A stretch of DNA of 64,000 nt from Nitrosomonas sp. (lineage in GTDB: Bacteria; Pseudomonadota; Gammaproteobacteria; Burkholderiales; Nitrosomonadaceae), in assembly GCA_024281825.1 (NCBI GenBank), contig JAMWZY010000003.1, forward strand, positions 199,026 through 263,025. Direction: 5' to 3'. The notes under the pieces are model-generated. The model did no database searches, had not been told where the DNA came from, and saw only the letters and a program-made list of their open reading frames with translations. A program made the translations under genes and the position numbers. Below, piece after piece: positions 17,868 through 28,301 of this stretch (position 1 is the stretch's first letter; each line of letters starts with the position of its first letter).

Positions 17868-18558
17868 TCCAGTTATCGATTGCCAGAATGTCTACAAAGC
17901 TTTTTCGCAAGGCGATCAAATTGTCGAAGTATTAAAAGGAGTCCATTTGACAGTCACCAAAGGTGAAATTTTGGCAATTGTTGGGGCATCAGGGTCTGGA
18001 AAAAGTACCTTACTACATATACTGGGAGGTCTCGATACACTCACCAGCGGCAACATTCAGATTCTTGGGAAGAATATCGCAACCATTGATGAAGTGGAAA
18101 GATGTCAGCTACGTAACGCTTCTCTAGGATTTATCTATCAATTCCATCATTTACTACCCGAATTCACAGCGCTAGAAAATGTCGCGATGCCACTCCTGAT
18201 CCGTAGGTTACCCAAACAGGAAGCTTATAATTGCGCAGCAGATATTCTGCAGCAAGTCGGATTAGCGCATCGATTGACGCACACTCCTGGCGAGCTTTCT
18301 GGAGGGGAACGCCAGCGCGCAGCCGTAGCACGTGCACTCGTAACACAACCCGCTTGTATCTTAGCTGATGAACCGACTGGAAATTTAGATCGCCATACCG
18401 CAGAAGCGGTATTCGATTTAATGCTCGAATTGAATCAAAAAATTAATGCCAGTTTGATTATTGTTACACACGATCCACGCTTAGCCAATCGAGCACAACA
18501 TGTCAAACAACTGGTCGATGGCGTGTTATATGATATCGAATCTGCATCATTAAACTAA
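17860..18558 (+). CDS. lolD: Lipoprotein-releasing ABC transporter ATP-binding protein
   Basis: LolD powers lipoprotein release by the LolC-type permease encoded just upstream. The 232-residue ATPase has all ABC motifs: Walker [11 protein letters not shown]-loop region [16 protein letters not shown], signature LSGGERQR, Walker B with [11 protein letters not shown], and the switch His in IVTHD. The phrase QFHHLLPEF is characteristic of LolD among MacB-like ATPases. Its start overlaps the lolC stop by 8 bases, so translation is coupled. The next gene, an ABC exporter, follows after 100 bases and may belong to the same transcript. Confidence 0.95.
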   Translation: MNDPVIDCQNVYKAFSQGDQIVEVLKGVHLTVTKGEILAIVGASGSGKSTLLHILGGLDTLTSGNIQILGKNIATIDEVERCQLRNASLGFIYQFHHLLPEFTALENVAMPLLIRRLPKQEAYNCAADILQQVGLAHRLTHTPGELSGGERQRAAVARALVTQPACILADEPTGNLDRHTAEAVFDLMLELNQKINASLIIVTHDPRLANRAQHVKQLVDGVLYDIESASLN

Positions 18559-18657
18559 TTGATTGCTACAAATTTATCAGACTTATAAGGTAATATCTTT
18601 GTTTCATTATTGATCGTAAGCTAACCTCGCTCCGTTTTACTACTCGTTTGCTGTTCT

Positions 18658-20367
18658 ATGCGTACTCTATTTACCTACATCATGGTTTTTCCGCGTCGCA
18701 GCGCATTCGTTCTGATTGCGTTATTGATCGCGGGAGTTGCCGAAGGATTAAGTTTAACCGCCCTACTGCCCCTATTATCGATTGCTGTGGGTGAATCAAG
18801 TCAAACTGGTGAATCCAGTGGCATCGGTAAATTCATGGAACAAACCCTGCGTGATATTGGCATTGAACCCACGCTTGATACCATTCTGGTTATTATCGTT
18901 GGCGGCATGTTCTTTAAGGGATTGGTATTATTACTAGCGAATCGACAAGTGGGCTACACTGTTGCGCACGTTGCAACCGCGCTACGCTTGGATCTCATTG
19001 AAGCTCTACTGACCAGTCGTTGGCAGTATTATCTCAAACAACCGGTTGGATCACTGGCCAACTCTGTCGCAACCGAAGCGTACCGCGCAGCGAATGGTTT
19101 TGAACACAGCGTTAATGTACTGGCACTTGCAATTCAGGTATTCGTATATGCAATTGTGGCATTGTTTATATCCTGGGAAGCGACACTGGCATCACTGGTA
19201 ATCGGTTTATTCTTGTTAATGGTACTCAACCGACTAGTCACCGCGACACGCCGCGCAGGCACTAAGCAAACGCATCTGTTGCGTGATTTACTAACGTATT
19301 TGTCGGATGTTTTGAGTTCAGTCAAATCATTGAAAGCGATGGCACGCGATAACGTAGCAGATGCCATTTTGCACGAGCAAACACAGCATTTAGAGAAAGC
19401 CACCCGGCGAGAGGTCATGAATCGTGCCGCACTAACGGCATTGCAAGAGCCCATCCTGACTGCATTAACCGCAAGCGGTTTATACATTGCGTTGGTCGTA
19501 TGGCAGCTCTCTTTACCAGAGGTGATGTTGATGGTTTTTTTGCTAACTCGAATACTGGGATTGCTCAACAAAACACAGCGGCGTCACCAACAATTGGCTG
19601 CACAAGAGAGCGCCTACTGGGCATTACGTAAAGCTGCCGAAGAAGCACGAGCAGCGGCAGAAAGAACTACCGGAACCATAAAACCGACCCTACAAAAAGC
19701 GATCTCGCTACAGCACGTCAAATTTAATTACGGTCAAAAAACGATTTTTAAGGATCTAACGATAGAAATACCCATTAATACGTTTACCGCCGTTATGGGT
19801 CCTTCTGGTGTTGGCAAGAGTACGTTATTAGACTTACTCTGCGGATTAACCGAGCCACAATCGGGTGAAATCAAAATCGATGGTGTATCGATACACGATA
19901 TTAATTTACGCCAGTGGCGGCATATGATCGGTTACGTGTCACAAGACACTATTTTGCTACATGACACCGTCATGAATAACATTCTGGTAGGGGAACCGGC
20001 GCTAACTGCTATCGATGCTGAACGGGCACTGCGTCAAGCCGGCGCATGGGATTTTGTCAATTCTTTGCCAGAGGGATTGCAAACCATCGTTGGGGAAAGA
20101 GGAGGATTGCTTTCCGGTGGTCAAAGACAACGCATTGCAATCGCACGCGCACTAGCGCACAGTCCATCTTTCTTAATCCTTGATGAACCTACCAGTGCGC
20201 TAGATCCTGAAAGCGAAAAAACAATTTGCGAAACTCTCCAGGAACTGGCAGAAAACCTCACAATCATCGCAGTTTCCCATCAACCCGCTGTTATTAATGC
20301 TGCCGATCGCGTTTTCATTCTTTCCAATGGAGTTGCAGAACCACTATCTACAGCGCCGCCACACTGA
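18658..20367 (+). CDS. ABC transporter, fused permease and ATP-binding protein
   Basis: This 569-residue half transporter has a six-helix exporter membrane domain (about residues 1-310) followed by a nucleotide-binding domain (about 340-565). Motifs: Walker A GPSGVGKST, signature LSGGQRQR, Walker B FLILDEPTSALD, and switch VSHQP. Architecture is that of MsbA-like exporters (type IV fold) that move lipids, peptides or drugs outward. The N-terminal domain diverges from MsbA itself, so an MsbA label is not justified. Context next to lolCD suggests an envelope role, but the substrate is unknown. The gene converges with the oxidase gene on the other strand. Confidence 0.85.
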   Translation: MRTLFTYIMVFPRRSAFVLIALLIAGVAEGLSLTALLPLLSIAVGESSQTGESSGIGKFMEQTLRDIGIEPTLDTILVIIVGGMFFKGLVLLLANRQVGYTVAHVATALRLDLIEALLTSRWQYYLKQPVGSLANSVATEAYRAANGFEHSVNVLALAIQVFVYAIVALFISWEATLASLVIGLFLLMVLNRLVTATRRAGTKQTHLLRDLLTYLSDVLSSVKSLKAMARDNVADAILHEQTQHLEKATRREVMNRAALTALQEPILTALTASGLYIALVVWQLSLPEVMLMVFLLTRILGLLNKTQRRHQQLAAQESAYWALRKAAEEARAAAERTTGTIKPTLQKAISLQHVKFNYGQKTIFKDLTIEIPINTFTAVMGPSGVGKSTLLDLLCGLTEPQSGEIKIDGVSIHDINLRQWRHMIGYVSQDTILLHDTVMNNILVGEPALTAIDAERALRQAGAWDFVNSLPEGLQTIVGERGGLLSGGQRQRIAIARALAHSPSFLILDEPTSALDPESEKTICETLQELAENLTIIAVSHQPAVINAADRVFILSNGVAEPLSTAPPH

Positions 20368-20374
20368 TCTCACC

Positions 20375-20399
20375 AAGCTTATTCGGCATGAGTAAGCTT
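20375..20399. terminator. Hairpin between convergent genes
   Basis: A 10-pair stem with AAGCTTA/TAAGCTT at its base, one T-G wobble, and loop GGCAT. It sits between the ends of the ABC exporter (plus) and the copper oxidase (minus). Neither side has a strong T tract, so it may be a weak bidirectional terminator. Confidence 0.4.
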
Positions 20400-20429
20400 A
20401 TAAAATAAAATCCATACCCACTTGATCTC

Positions 20430-23400
20430 TTACGGAATCTCAATTGTTCGTGTAAAGATATTGTTCGTTTCATTCGCCTCGACAAAACGGTTCACATCAT
20501 CAACATGCGCTGCAATCGAGTGGCTTCCATTAGGTATTATATATGCACCGCCTTTTGTGCCAATCGTTGCGGTAGCGCCAGCTGCCAATGGCCCCCATAT
20601 TGATCCCCAAGTTTTGTTTTGACCATCGACTGAATAAGCCACGCCAACCGTTACACCTGCAGGTGTTGCTTCAGTTCCTTGGTTGTGTACCGTACTGGTA
20701 AAGATACCATTTTCATAAGTCAACCCCGTCACAACCACATCTGGAAGAAGACTTGGATTGGTATTATTGACTGTTACATTGATGCTCGCACTGGTCGTCG
20801 TATTTCCATCCGCATCGCGTGCAATCGCTGTAATCGTATGCTGTCCATCTGTAGCAGTAGTGCTATCCCACGGAATACTGTATGGCGCGGTGGTATCTTC
20901 TGTACCGAGATTGTTCCCATCCAGCTTAAACTGTACGCCTACAACACCAATATCATCCGATGCATTAGCAGAAACCGTCACCGACGTACCTGCAACGGTA
21001 ATACCCGAAATTGGCGCTGTGAGCGATACGTTCGGTTTATTATCGTTTATATTAATGGTTTGAGTGAGAATATTATTTGTCTCGTTTGACTCAACAAAAC
21101 GATTCACGTCATCGACATGCGCTGTCATGGTATGTGCACCATTCGGAATAACATAAGCTCCTCCTTTGGTACCAATTGTAACAGAGGCTCCAGCAGCCAA
21201 AGGACCTGCTACCGATCCCCAGGTTTTAAATTGCCCGTCTACCAAATAACCGACGCCAACGCTAACACCTGCAGGTGTTGCTGTTCCTCCTTGATTCTGC
21301 ACTGTACTGGTGAAAATGCCATTTTCATAGGTTAACTGTGTCACAACCACATCCGGAAGAAGACTTGGATTGGTATTATTGACTGTTACATTGATGCCTG
21401 CACTGGTCGTCGTATTTCCATCCGCATCCCGTGCAACTGCTGTAATCGTATGTTGCTCATCTGAGGCAGTAGTGCTATCCCATGAGATACTGTATGGCGC
21501 GGTGGTATCTTCTACGCCAAGATTGTTCCCATCTAGCTTAAACTGCACGCCTACGACACCCACATCATCCGATGCATTGGCAGAAACCGTCACTGACGTA
21601 CCTGCAACAGTAACACCCGAGATCGGCGCAGATATTGAAACGATTGGCTGGGTATTATTGACGGTAATCGATTGAGAGAATCTATTATTCGTTTCGTTTA
21701 ATTCAGCAAAACGATTCACATCATCGACAAATGCCATTATGGTATGCGTGCCATTCGGAATAACATAAGCTCCCCCTTTGGTACCAATTGTAACGGAGGC
21801 TCCAGCAGCCAAAGGACCTGCCACTGACCCCCAGGTTTTCCAAACACCATCTACAAAATAACCGACACCTACCGTTACTCCGGCAGGAGTGGCCTCAGTG
21901 CCCTGATTCTGTACAGTGCTTGTGAAGATACCGTCAGCATAGGAAAGCTGAGTAACAACCACATCGGGAAGGGGAGCCGACACACCGTTGCTTACAGTGA
22001 CAGTGATCGAGCTTTTTGAGGTATTACCAGCAGCATCTCGAGCCACTGCTTCAATGGTATGAGGTCCATTGCTGACTGCAGTACTATCCCAAACTATTGA
22101 ATATGGCTCTGTAGCATCTTCACTAAGAGGGTAGCTGCCGGTAACTGAAAACTGCACGCCAGCCACACCCACATTATCAGTTGCATCAGCCGATAGCGTA
22201 ACCGAAGTCCCTGAAACAGTAACTCCATTTGCAGGAGCCGTGATTGATACAGTGGGTGGCGTAGTATCCGTTATACCTCCGGTAACTTCCTGAGACAATT
22301 GATTGTTGTCGTTATCAAGCTCCGCAATTTTTTTACCATCATCTACATAAGCAGTCGCCGTGAATGTTCCAATGGGAATAAAATAAGGATCCCCTTTGGT
22401 ACCAATCGTAACAGATGCTCCCGCGGCCAACGGTCCCCACACAGCACCCCATGTCCTCCAAACATTATTAACAAAATATCCAACACCTACAGTCACTCCA
22501 GCCGGTGTTGCGGCAGTACCTTGATTTTTTACCGTGCTAGTAAAAATACCGTTGGCATAGGAAAGCTGTGTTACGACCAGGTCGGAAAGAAGGATGCTAT
22601 TATTGATTGTTATATTAACGCTTGAACTTGTCGTCAAATTCCCGTCCGTATCTCTTGCAACAGCGGTAAGCGTATGCTGACCGTCAACCACGGCCGTACT
22701 ATTCCATGCGATACTGAAGGGCGGCGTGGTATCCTCTGCACCAATATTGACGCCATCCAATTTAAATTGAACCCCTGCCACACCTACATTATCCGATGCT
22801 TGTGCAATAATATTGACCGAAGCGCCTGCAACAGTCGCATTATTTTCTGGCGAGACTAACGATACAGTCGGTAAAACACCAGCATCGACCTTGATAAATT
22901 TAGCAACTGATGGAACCCCGTCCGCGTTTAAAATGAAAAGCATATAATAGCCAGGCGGTGCAATATTAGGGCTACTGGGGGCTGAGATATCTAATCCATC
23001 CGTAGTTACTGAGAAATTAAGCTCATTAATAACCTGCCCCATATTAAAGGCATGCGTTACCGAACCGATTCTCAACACCGTAACTTTAGCTATAGAAGCA
23101 GCATCTGGCGTATTAATAAAGAATGATGTGCCATACGCTACACTGGCAGGAGCAGAAGTAATGGTAGGTCTGGCCCCTCCTTTAAATAGATAGGGTGGTG
23201 AATATATTTCAATCTCTGGATGATTATTACCACCAGTACTAAAAACTCTTCCATCGGGTAAAAGCAACGCCGTAGAATGATAAATACGTGGAATACCTGT
23301 ACTACTTGCCATCGTAGTCCATTGCTCGGTAGCTGGATCCCATAATTCAGCTGCATCGACATGTCCCGCTGGATCATTGAATCCAATTGAAGACGTACCA

Positions 23401-24302
23401 CCCGTAACCAAAACCTTACCATCGGGCAATAGTGTTGCATTGAGTTGACGTCGTGGAAATTGCATTGGATCGACATTGCGCCAACTCGGTGATGATTGAT
23501 TGAGATCAATCACTTCGGCCGAATTTTTCGGCGGTCCTTGATCTCCCCCCATTACCAGTATCTTACCCGGCGCATACATGACGGCAGAACCGTAGTCACG
23601 GTATCCTCCCGCTCTTGTCGCCACAAAACTCCACGAACCCGTACCAGAAGTATTCAGATAACGCGTTGTAGGCGACGAACCTGCGTAAAATATTTTGCCA
23701 TTCGGCGCCAAAAACATTCTTGGATAATCATCTAGCTGGATTTGGGCACCGGTTAAATTGCGCCATGTTCCTGTTGCCACTTCGAACACTTGTGGCAGTG
23801 TATTAACGCCAATGGTGGTATCAATATCACCGGAAATCGTAAGTACATCTCCATTAGCCAGAACCGTAGTTGTTGGGTACCAACGCCCCGCATTCATATT
23901 GGGCAGCGCAGTCCAGGTATCAGTTAAGTAGTTGTATTTCGAGGCATTGGGTAATCCTACGAAATTAGAAATATGCCCACCTGCCAAAAACAGCGAGCCG
24001 TCCGCCAATGATACGTGTCCCACACAAAACAGATCGTAACCAGGCTTCGCTAAGCTAATTAAACTGTTATCAGAGGGATCCCAGCTCCTAGGGTCATCGC
24101 CCGATATCCCGCTATCACCAGGCCATATCATGACCTTCCCGTTAGGCAGCAAATTCGCATGAACTGGAAAGTATGGCAGTGACGGCGTAATCAGGTTCCA
24201 TTCGCCAAGTGTGTCAGATGTAGCTTGAGCTATCCTGGCAAATCCACTAGCAATCAAAGTGATAAAGATAAAAAAAGTAGTGATCAAAACTCTGTTAAGC
24301 AT
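20430..24302 (-). CDS. Secreted galactose-oxidase-like copper radical oxidase with four Ig/CARDB modules
   Basis: This about 1,290-residue protein has a signal peptide (residues 1-27), a kelch beta-propeller with a DUF1929-like C-terminal domain (about 30-473), then four modules of about 205 residues, each a bacterial Ig-like domain plus a CARDB domain (boundaries near 478, 682, 886 and 1090). The galactose oxidase copper ligands and radical pair can be matched by motif: Cys93 (DLFCVGH, equivalent to Cys228), Tyr142 (GRWYPTT, Tyr272), Tyr341-His342 (RIYHSTALLLPDG, Tyr495-His496) and His417 (SVTHAFN, His581). So it is probably catalytic, oxidising an alcohol or aldehyde and producing hydrogen peroxide. 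Substrate unknown. ATG 24302 gives the signal peptide; 24338 is an alternative. Confidence 0.85.
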   Translation of the reverse strand: MLNRVLITTFFIFITLIASGFARIAQATSDTLGEWNLITPSLPYFPVHANLLPNGKVMIWPGDSGISGDDPRSWDPSDNSLISLAKPGYDLFCVGHVSLADGSLFLAGGHISNFVGLPNASKYNYLTDTWTALPNMNAGRWYPTTTVLANGDVLTISGDIDTTIGVNTLPQVFEVATGTWRNLTGAQIQLDDYPRMFLAPNGKIFYAGSSPTTRYLNTSGTGSWSFVATRAGGYRDYGSAVMYAPGKILVMGGDQGPPKNSAEVIDLNQSSPSWRNVDPMQFPRRQLNATLLPDGKVLVTGGTSSIGFNDPAGHVDAAELWDPATEQWTTMASSTGIPRIYHSTALLLPDGRVFSTGGNNHPEIEIYSPPYLFKGGARPTITSAPASVAYGTSFFINTPDAASIAKVTVLRIGSVTHAFNMGQVINELNFSVTTDGLDISAPSSPNIAPPGYYMLFILNADGVPSVAKFIKVDAGVLPTVSLVSPENNATVAGASVNIIAQASDNVGVAGVQFKLDGVNIGAEDTTPPFSIAWNSTAVVDGQHTLTAVARDTDGNLTTSSSVNITINNSILLSDLVVTQLSYANGIFTSTVKNQGTAATPAGVTVGVGYFVNNVWRTWGAVWGPLAAGASVTIGTKGDPYFIPIGTFTATAYVDDGKKIAELDNDNNQLSQEVTGGITDTTPPTVSITAPANGVTVSGTSVTLSADATDNVGVAGVQFSVTGSYPLSEDATEPYSIVWDSTAVSNGPHTIEAVARDAAGNTSKSSITVTVSNGVSAPLPDVVVTQLSYADGIFTSTVQNQGTEATPAGVTVGVGYFVDGVWKTWGSVAGPLAAGASVTIGTKGGAYVIPNGTHTIMAFVDDVNRFAELNETNNRFSQSITVNNTQPIVSISAPISGVTVAGTSVTVSANASDDVGVVGVQFKLDGNNLGVEDTTAPYSISWDSTTASDEQHTITAVARDADGNTTTSAGINVTVNNTNPSLLPDVVVTQLTYENGIFTSTVQNQGGTATPAGVSVGVGYLVDGQFKTWGSVAGPLAAGASVTIGTKGGAYVIPNGAHTMTAHVDDVNRFVESNETNNILTQTININDNKPNVSLTAPISGITVAGTSVTVSANASDDIGVVGVQFKLDGNNLGTEDTTAPYSIPWDSTTATDGQHTITAIARDADGNTTTSASINVTVNNTNPSLLPDVVVTGLTYENGIFTSTVHNQGTEATPAGVTVGVAYSVDGQNKTWGSIWGPLAAGATATIGTKGGAYIIPNGSHSIAAHVDDVNRFVEANETNNIFTRTIEIP
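20740..21652 (-). repeat. 612-bp direct repeat within the oxidase gene
   Basis: The stretch from about 20740 to 21040 recurs at about 21352 to 21652 with only scattered base differences, a period of 612 bases (204 codons). It covers the Ig-like part of modules 3 and 4, which implies recent duplication; modules 1 and 2 match only at protein level. Confidence 0.85.
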
Positions 24303-24572
24303 AATGTAATGACGTGCTCTCAAATGAATGACTTCCAATTTGGGGTTTGTCTAAAAGATTGCTTTAATATTCCTACACTTTGTAATGAATATGATTGAGA
24401 AATATCAAACCTCTTATTAATGCGCAGGATAACTGAAAACGCAGTCACTTAACTCTAACGAAGTGGTAACAACGGCCAAAGAAATATTCATAAAACACAA
24501 GCGGATTTTATACGCCAGCAACATAGCATTTGTTCCCAGCTTGACTAGTAAATATGCTCGAGATTATCGAAC

Positions 24573-25712
24573 TTAATTTAACAAAGCGTTATCATTCTTT
24601 AATCTAAAAATTCGAAGCGGTATTTGCTCATCATGTAGATGCCCTTCAGGATTCATGGATTCATCGTAACCAACCGCACTGACGGCTCCTTTGGAATTAA
24701 TAGCAATCGCATGAACAAGAACAAAACCTGAATTCGCAGGTAATAAGTCATTCAAATCCATCATTCCATCTTTGCTTGTCCATATAAATGCATGCTCTCT
24801 ACTGTTTCCGCCTTCTGAATAACCCACCACATCACCTTTAGCATTGATACCTAAAGCTTTACTTGATACTCGACCGGTAAGCACGCCGAGGCTTTTGATG
24901 GTTTTTGCTCCCTTGGGCCAAAGCACTGCGCGATGCCTTTCTGCGTCACCGGAAGTTCCAACGACATCTCCTTTATTGTTAATGTCGGAAGGCACACTCC
25001 AAACATCACCTGGAAGCATCCCTAAATCCATCACATTTTTCCCAGTTGCGCTTTTCCACAACACTGCACGATACCCGAAATTAAAATCACAAGTACCTGC
25101 GATGTCTCCAACATTATTAATAACAAGCGCCCGACATGCATTGCTACCTTGCAGTTTTGCCAACACTTCCACTTTACCCGCAGAATCCCACGTTACAGCT
25201 CTAACCCCACCAGCACCGCTCGACCACCCTACCACCTGCCCCAAACTGTTGACAGCGATGGCCGCACTACTATTATCACCAGGCGGCAGCCCCAGAAGAA
25301 CACTACTACCATCACCAAGCGAACGAAAAGCTCTCATGCCAGTTTCGGTATTTGTCGAGCCAACCACTTGACTGTCATCATTAATACCAAGGGCAACGCT
25401 GTAATCGCTATTGGGGCGAGGCTGCACAATGCTACGTTCCCCTCCGTCTCCCCAAATTGCTCCTTTAGGTCCTTTCTTCCCTCTTTTAATGGTTCCAACA
25501 ATATCTCCACTATCGTTGGCTGCTCGCACGATATGTGTTGCCCCTACCGGTAGTTCGCCGATTTGTTCAATAGTGTAAGAAGTCCTGGCAGCTTGACTCG
25601 GATTAGCGGATATCCCAAAGATCCCAGCAAAAAATAATGGCATTAGGACAATTTGAAGAAGTAATGCTGAAAAAAATGCATTGAATCTTTTTTTTCTACG
25701 AAGTAAAAACAT
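24573..25712 (-). CDS. Secreted HAF-repeat protein
   Basis: The 379-residue protein has an N-terminal signal or anchor (about residues 10-40, FSALLLQIVLMPLFFAGIFG) and then seven or more imperfect repeats of about 45 residues. Each holds the pattern I-N-x-x-G-D/Q-V-V-G followed by an alanine-x-tryptophan (for example INNVGDIAGTCDF, INAKGDVVGYSEG, AVNSLGQVVGWSS). This is the HAF (probable extracellular) repeat, predicted to form a beta-propeller-like fold. No enzymatic motif was seen and no PEP-CTERM sorting tail. It lies upstream of the copper oxidase on the same strand, but 270 bases apart, so joint expression is uncertain. Confidence 0.8.
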   Translation of the reverse strand: MFLLRRKKRFNAFFSALLLQIVLMPLFFAGIFGISANPSQAARTSYTIEQIGELPVGATHIVRAANDSGDIVGTIKRGKKGPKGAIWGDGGERSIVQPRPNSDYSVALGINDDSQVVGSTNTETGMRAFRSLGDGSSVLLGLPPGDNSSAAIAVNSLGQVVGWSSGAGGVRAVTWDSAGKVEVLAKLQGSNACRALVINNVGDIAGTCDFNFGYRAVLWKSATGKNVMDLGMLPGDVWSVPSDINNKGDVVGTSGDAERHRAVLWPKGAKTIKSLGVLTGRVSSKALGINAKGDVVGYSEGGNSREHAFIWTSKDGMMDLNDLLPANSGFVLVHAIAINSKGAVSAVGYDESMNPEGHLHDEQIPLRIFRLKNDNALLN

Positions 25713-25970
25713 GACTGGAACACTTATTTACAATAGATTGAAAAATGGCGTAATAACGAATTTCTAGTGAGGTCTTTGCAAAAAAATCTTTTATCAATTC
25801 AACCGACTATTTTTATTAACTAAATTTCTTGAAATTGTGATTCTTCGTGTTTTCGCAGTGTGTTATAAAAAAATAATAATGTCAAACGATACTCATTATT
25901 GGGGGAGAATTTTGCACGATCAAAATCAAAAGTGCGTTCATTGCTTAGTAGCAGGTCAGAAAAAAGATAC

Positions 25971-26007
25971 AAAAAAAGCACGCCATTCTCATGGCGTGCT
26001 TTTTTTC
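25971..26007 (-). terminator. Strong rho-independent terminator of hppA
   Basis: The stem GCACGCCAT / ATGGCGTGC (25978-25986 and 25991-25999) has loop TCTC. Seven T residues follow on the minus strand and seven on the plus strand, so it can stop transcription in both directions. It lies 12 bases past the hppA stop. Confidence 0.9.
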
Positions 26008-26018
26008 ATTAAAAAATA

Positions 26019-28079
26019 CTACAGAAGCGGTATGATTAATAACGCAACGATGTTGATAATTTTAATCAACGGATTAATTGCAGGACCAGCCGTATCTTTA
26101 TAAGGATCGCCCACGGTATCACCCGTTACCGAAGCTTTGTGAGCATCGCTACCTTTGCCACCAAAATGACCATCTTCAATGTATTTTTTGGCATTGTCCC
26201 AAGCACCACCACCAGTGGTCATGGAAATCGCAACAAACAAACCAGTCACGATCGACCCCATTAATACTCCACCCAGTGCTTGAGGACCCAAAATGATACC
26301 CACCAATAATGGAATCAATACCGGCAGCAACGAAGGAGTCATCATTTCCTTAATCGCTGCTTTGGTCAGCATATCAACTGCTTTTGAATAATCCGGTTTG
26401 CTGGTTCCTTCCATAATGCCTGGAATTTCTTTGAATTGGCGGCGCACTTCTATCACCACCGATCCAGCGGCACGGCCTACCGCTTCCATTGACATTGCGC
26501 CAAACAGATAAGGAATCATACCGCCGATAAACAAACCAATGATAACCATGTGATTGGACAAATCAAAAGTCAGCGCATGCCCGGCATGCTCCAAAGCGTG
26601 AGTATAGTCAGCGAATAAAACCAGTGCGGCCAAACCTGCCGAACCAATCGCATAACCTTTAGTTACCGCTTTGGTGGTATTTCCAACTGCATCCAAAGGA
26701 TCGGTAATCGCCCGGACAGAATCAGGCATTTCCGACATCTCAGCGATACCACCTGCATTATCAGTGATTGGACCATAAGCATCCAAGGCAACGATAATAC
26801 CCGTCATCGACAACATAGCTGTCGCTGCAATCGCGATTCCATATAAACCTGCCAACGCATAGGCTAATATGATACTCAAGCAAACTGCCAATACGGGCGC
26901 GCCTGTTGCACGCATTGAAACGCCGAGACCTGCAATGATATTGGTCGCATGTCCTGTCGTTGACGCTTCCGCAATGTGTTGTACTGGATGATATTCGGTC
27001 GACGTATAGTATTCGGTAATAACCACCATCAAACCAGTTAGAATCAGGCCAATTGCCGCTGCCAAAAATACACGCAAGATTAACATGCCGCCAGTAATAT
27101 CCGTACCGTCAACGGTCAGTGTCATGCCGCTCATAAACCAAATGGTAATAGGCAAATAAGCCAGCAGAGCAATTCCGCCAGCAACCGCCAACCCACGGTA
27201 CAAGGCATTCATAATGGTGCCACCCTCACGCATTTTGACATAGTAGCAACCAACAATCGATGCAACGATCGACACTGCGCCTAACATCAATGGATAAGTC
27301 ACGGCACTAAGCGCATCGGTTGTAAATAACAAGGCACCCAGAATCATGGTAGCAATGATGGTCACCGCATAAGTTTCAAACAAATCGGCCGCCATTCCTG
27401 CGCAATCCCCTACGTTATCCCCTACGTTATCAGCAATCACCGCAGGGTTGCGTGGATCATCTTCAGGAATACCCGCTTCGACCTTACCCACCAAATCAGC
27501 GCCTACGTCGGCTCCCTTGGTAAAAATACCCCCACCCAAACGAGCAAAAATCGAAATTAATGAACCGCCAAATGCAAAGCCGATTAAAGGTTTAATAATA
27601 TCGCTGACAGCCATGTCAGAACCTGCAGCATTATCAAATAGCATCGCGGTATATCCAGCAACACCGAGTAAACCCAGTCCCACTACCAGCATACCGGTAA
27701 CTGCACCACCGCGGAAAGCAATCGCTAATGCCTCATTCAATCCAGTAGTCGCAGCTTGTGCCGTGCGGACATTCGATTGTACTGACACGTTCATGCCCAG
27801 AAAACCTGCGGCGCCAGATAGGAAAGCGCCGAGTGCAAAACCAACGGCTGTATCCCAACCCAATGCAAGCCACAAGGCAGCAAACAAAACGACACCCACA
27901 ATACCAATTGTAGTGTATTGACGTTTCAGATATGCAGATGCACCTTGTTGAATGGCTAATGCAATTTCTTGCATACGCTGATTACCGGTCGATTGAATGT
28001 AAATACCCCTGATCCATACACCACTGAATACAAGGGCCAAAATCGCACTCAATATTGCGATAGTTAAACCAATAGACAT
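26019..28079 (-). CDS. hppA: Proton-translocating pyrophosphatase, K+-independent type
   Basis: This membrane pyrophosphatase pumps protons using PPi hydrolysis. The roughly 686-residue protein has about 16 helices and the catalytic [11 protein letters not shown] and [19 protein letters not shown] segments. The discriminating site reads [10 protein letters not shown]: Lys470 and Thr473 replace the Ala and Gly/Ala of K+-dependent enzymes, which in characterised members removes the need for potassium. The start at ATG 28079 is preceded by TTGGAG at a good distance; an upstream in-frame TTG lies inside this ribosome site. It is downstream of pfp, consistent with PPi recycling in glycolysis. A strong terminator follows. 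Confidence 0.95.
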   Translation of the reverse strand: MSIGLTIAILSAILALVFSGVWIRGIYIQSTGNQRMQEIALAIQQGASAYLKRQYTTIGIVGVVLFAALWLALGWDTAVGFALGAFLSGAAGFLGMNVSVQSNVRTAQAATTGLNEALAIAFRGGAVTGMLVVGLGLLGVAGYTAMLFDNAAGSDMAVSDIIKPLIGFAFGGSLISIFARLGGGIFTKGADVGADLVGKVEAGIPEDDPRNPAVIADNVGDNVGDCAGMAADLFETYAVTIIATMILGALLFTTDALSAVTYPLMLGAVSIVASIVGCYYVKMREGGTIMNALYRGLAVAGGIALLAYLPITIWFMSGMTLTVDGTDITGGMLILRVFLAAAIGLILTGLMVVITEYYTSTEYHPVQHIAEASTTGHATNIIAGLGVSMRATGAPVLAVCLSIILAYALAGLYGIAIAATAMLSMTGIIVALDAYGPITDNAGGIAEMSEMPDSVRAITDPLDAVGNTTKAVTKGYAIGSAGLAALVLFADYTHALEHAGHALTFDLSNHMVIIGLFIGGMIPYLFGAMSMEAVGRAAGSVVIEVRRQFKEIPGIMEGTSKPDYSKAVDMLTKAAIKEMMTPSLLPVLIPLLVGIILGPQALGGVLMGSIVTGLFVAISMTTGGGAWDNAKKYIEDGHFGGKGSDAHKASVTGDTVGDPYKDTAGPAINPLIKIINIVALLIIPLL

Positions 28080-28171
28080 AAAAAGCTCCAATTAAAGTCA
28101 GACCACATAAAATAATATGCAGAATCTTGGCCTAAAAAATCCCACATTATTAAACACTTACTCAAAACCAA

Positions 28172-28206
28172 GAACGCAAGAACGTATTTTATCTGTTCTT
28201 GCGTTC
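28172..28206 (-). terminator. Inverted repeat between pfp and hppA
   Basis: A perfect 12-base stem, GAACGCAAGAAC / GTTCTTGCGTTC, with an 11-base loop. In the minus direction a TTTT lies shortly after. It may end most pfp transcripts, so hppA may have its own promoter or rely on readthrough. Confidence 0.55.
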
Positions 28207-28301
28207 AACGTACATGAAATTTAACGAATTTAGATTTGCTACCTAATTAGCTAGCATTCCTAAGTTGATGTCATATTGAACAGTCACGCCTACTGTCACA
28301 G

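Noticed and set aside
18658-20367. Labelling the ABC exporter as MsbA
   Set aside because: The ATPase domain fits any exporter and the membrane domain does not show clear MsbA features; the neighbour genes do not include lpxK.
20679-22859. Series of plus-strand frames of 60-136 codons
   Set aside because: They are antisense shadows of the repeated Ig/CARDB modules; their mutual similarity simply reflects the DNA repeat.
27448-27921. 157-codon plus-strand frame in hppA
   Set aside because: Antisense shadow of a highly constrained membrane protein gene, with Pro/Lys/Ala-rich nonsense composition.
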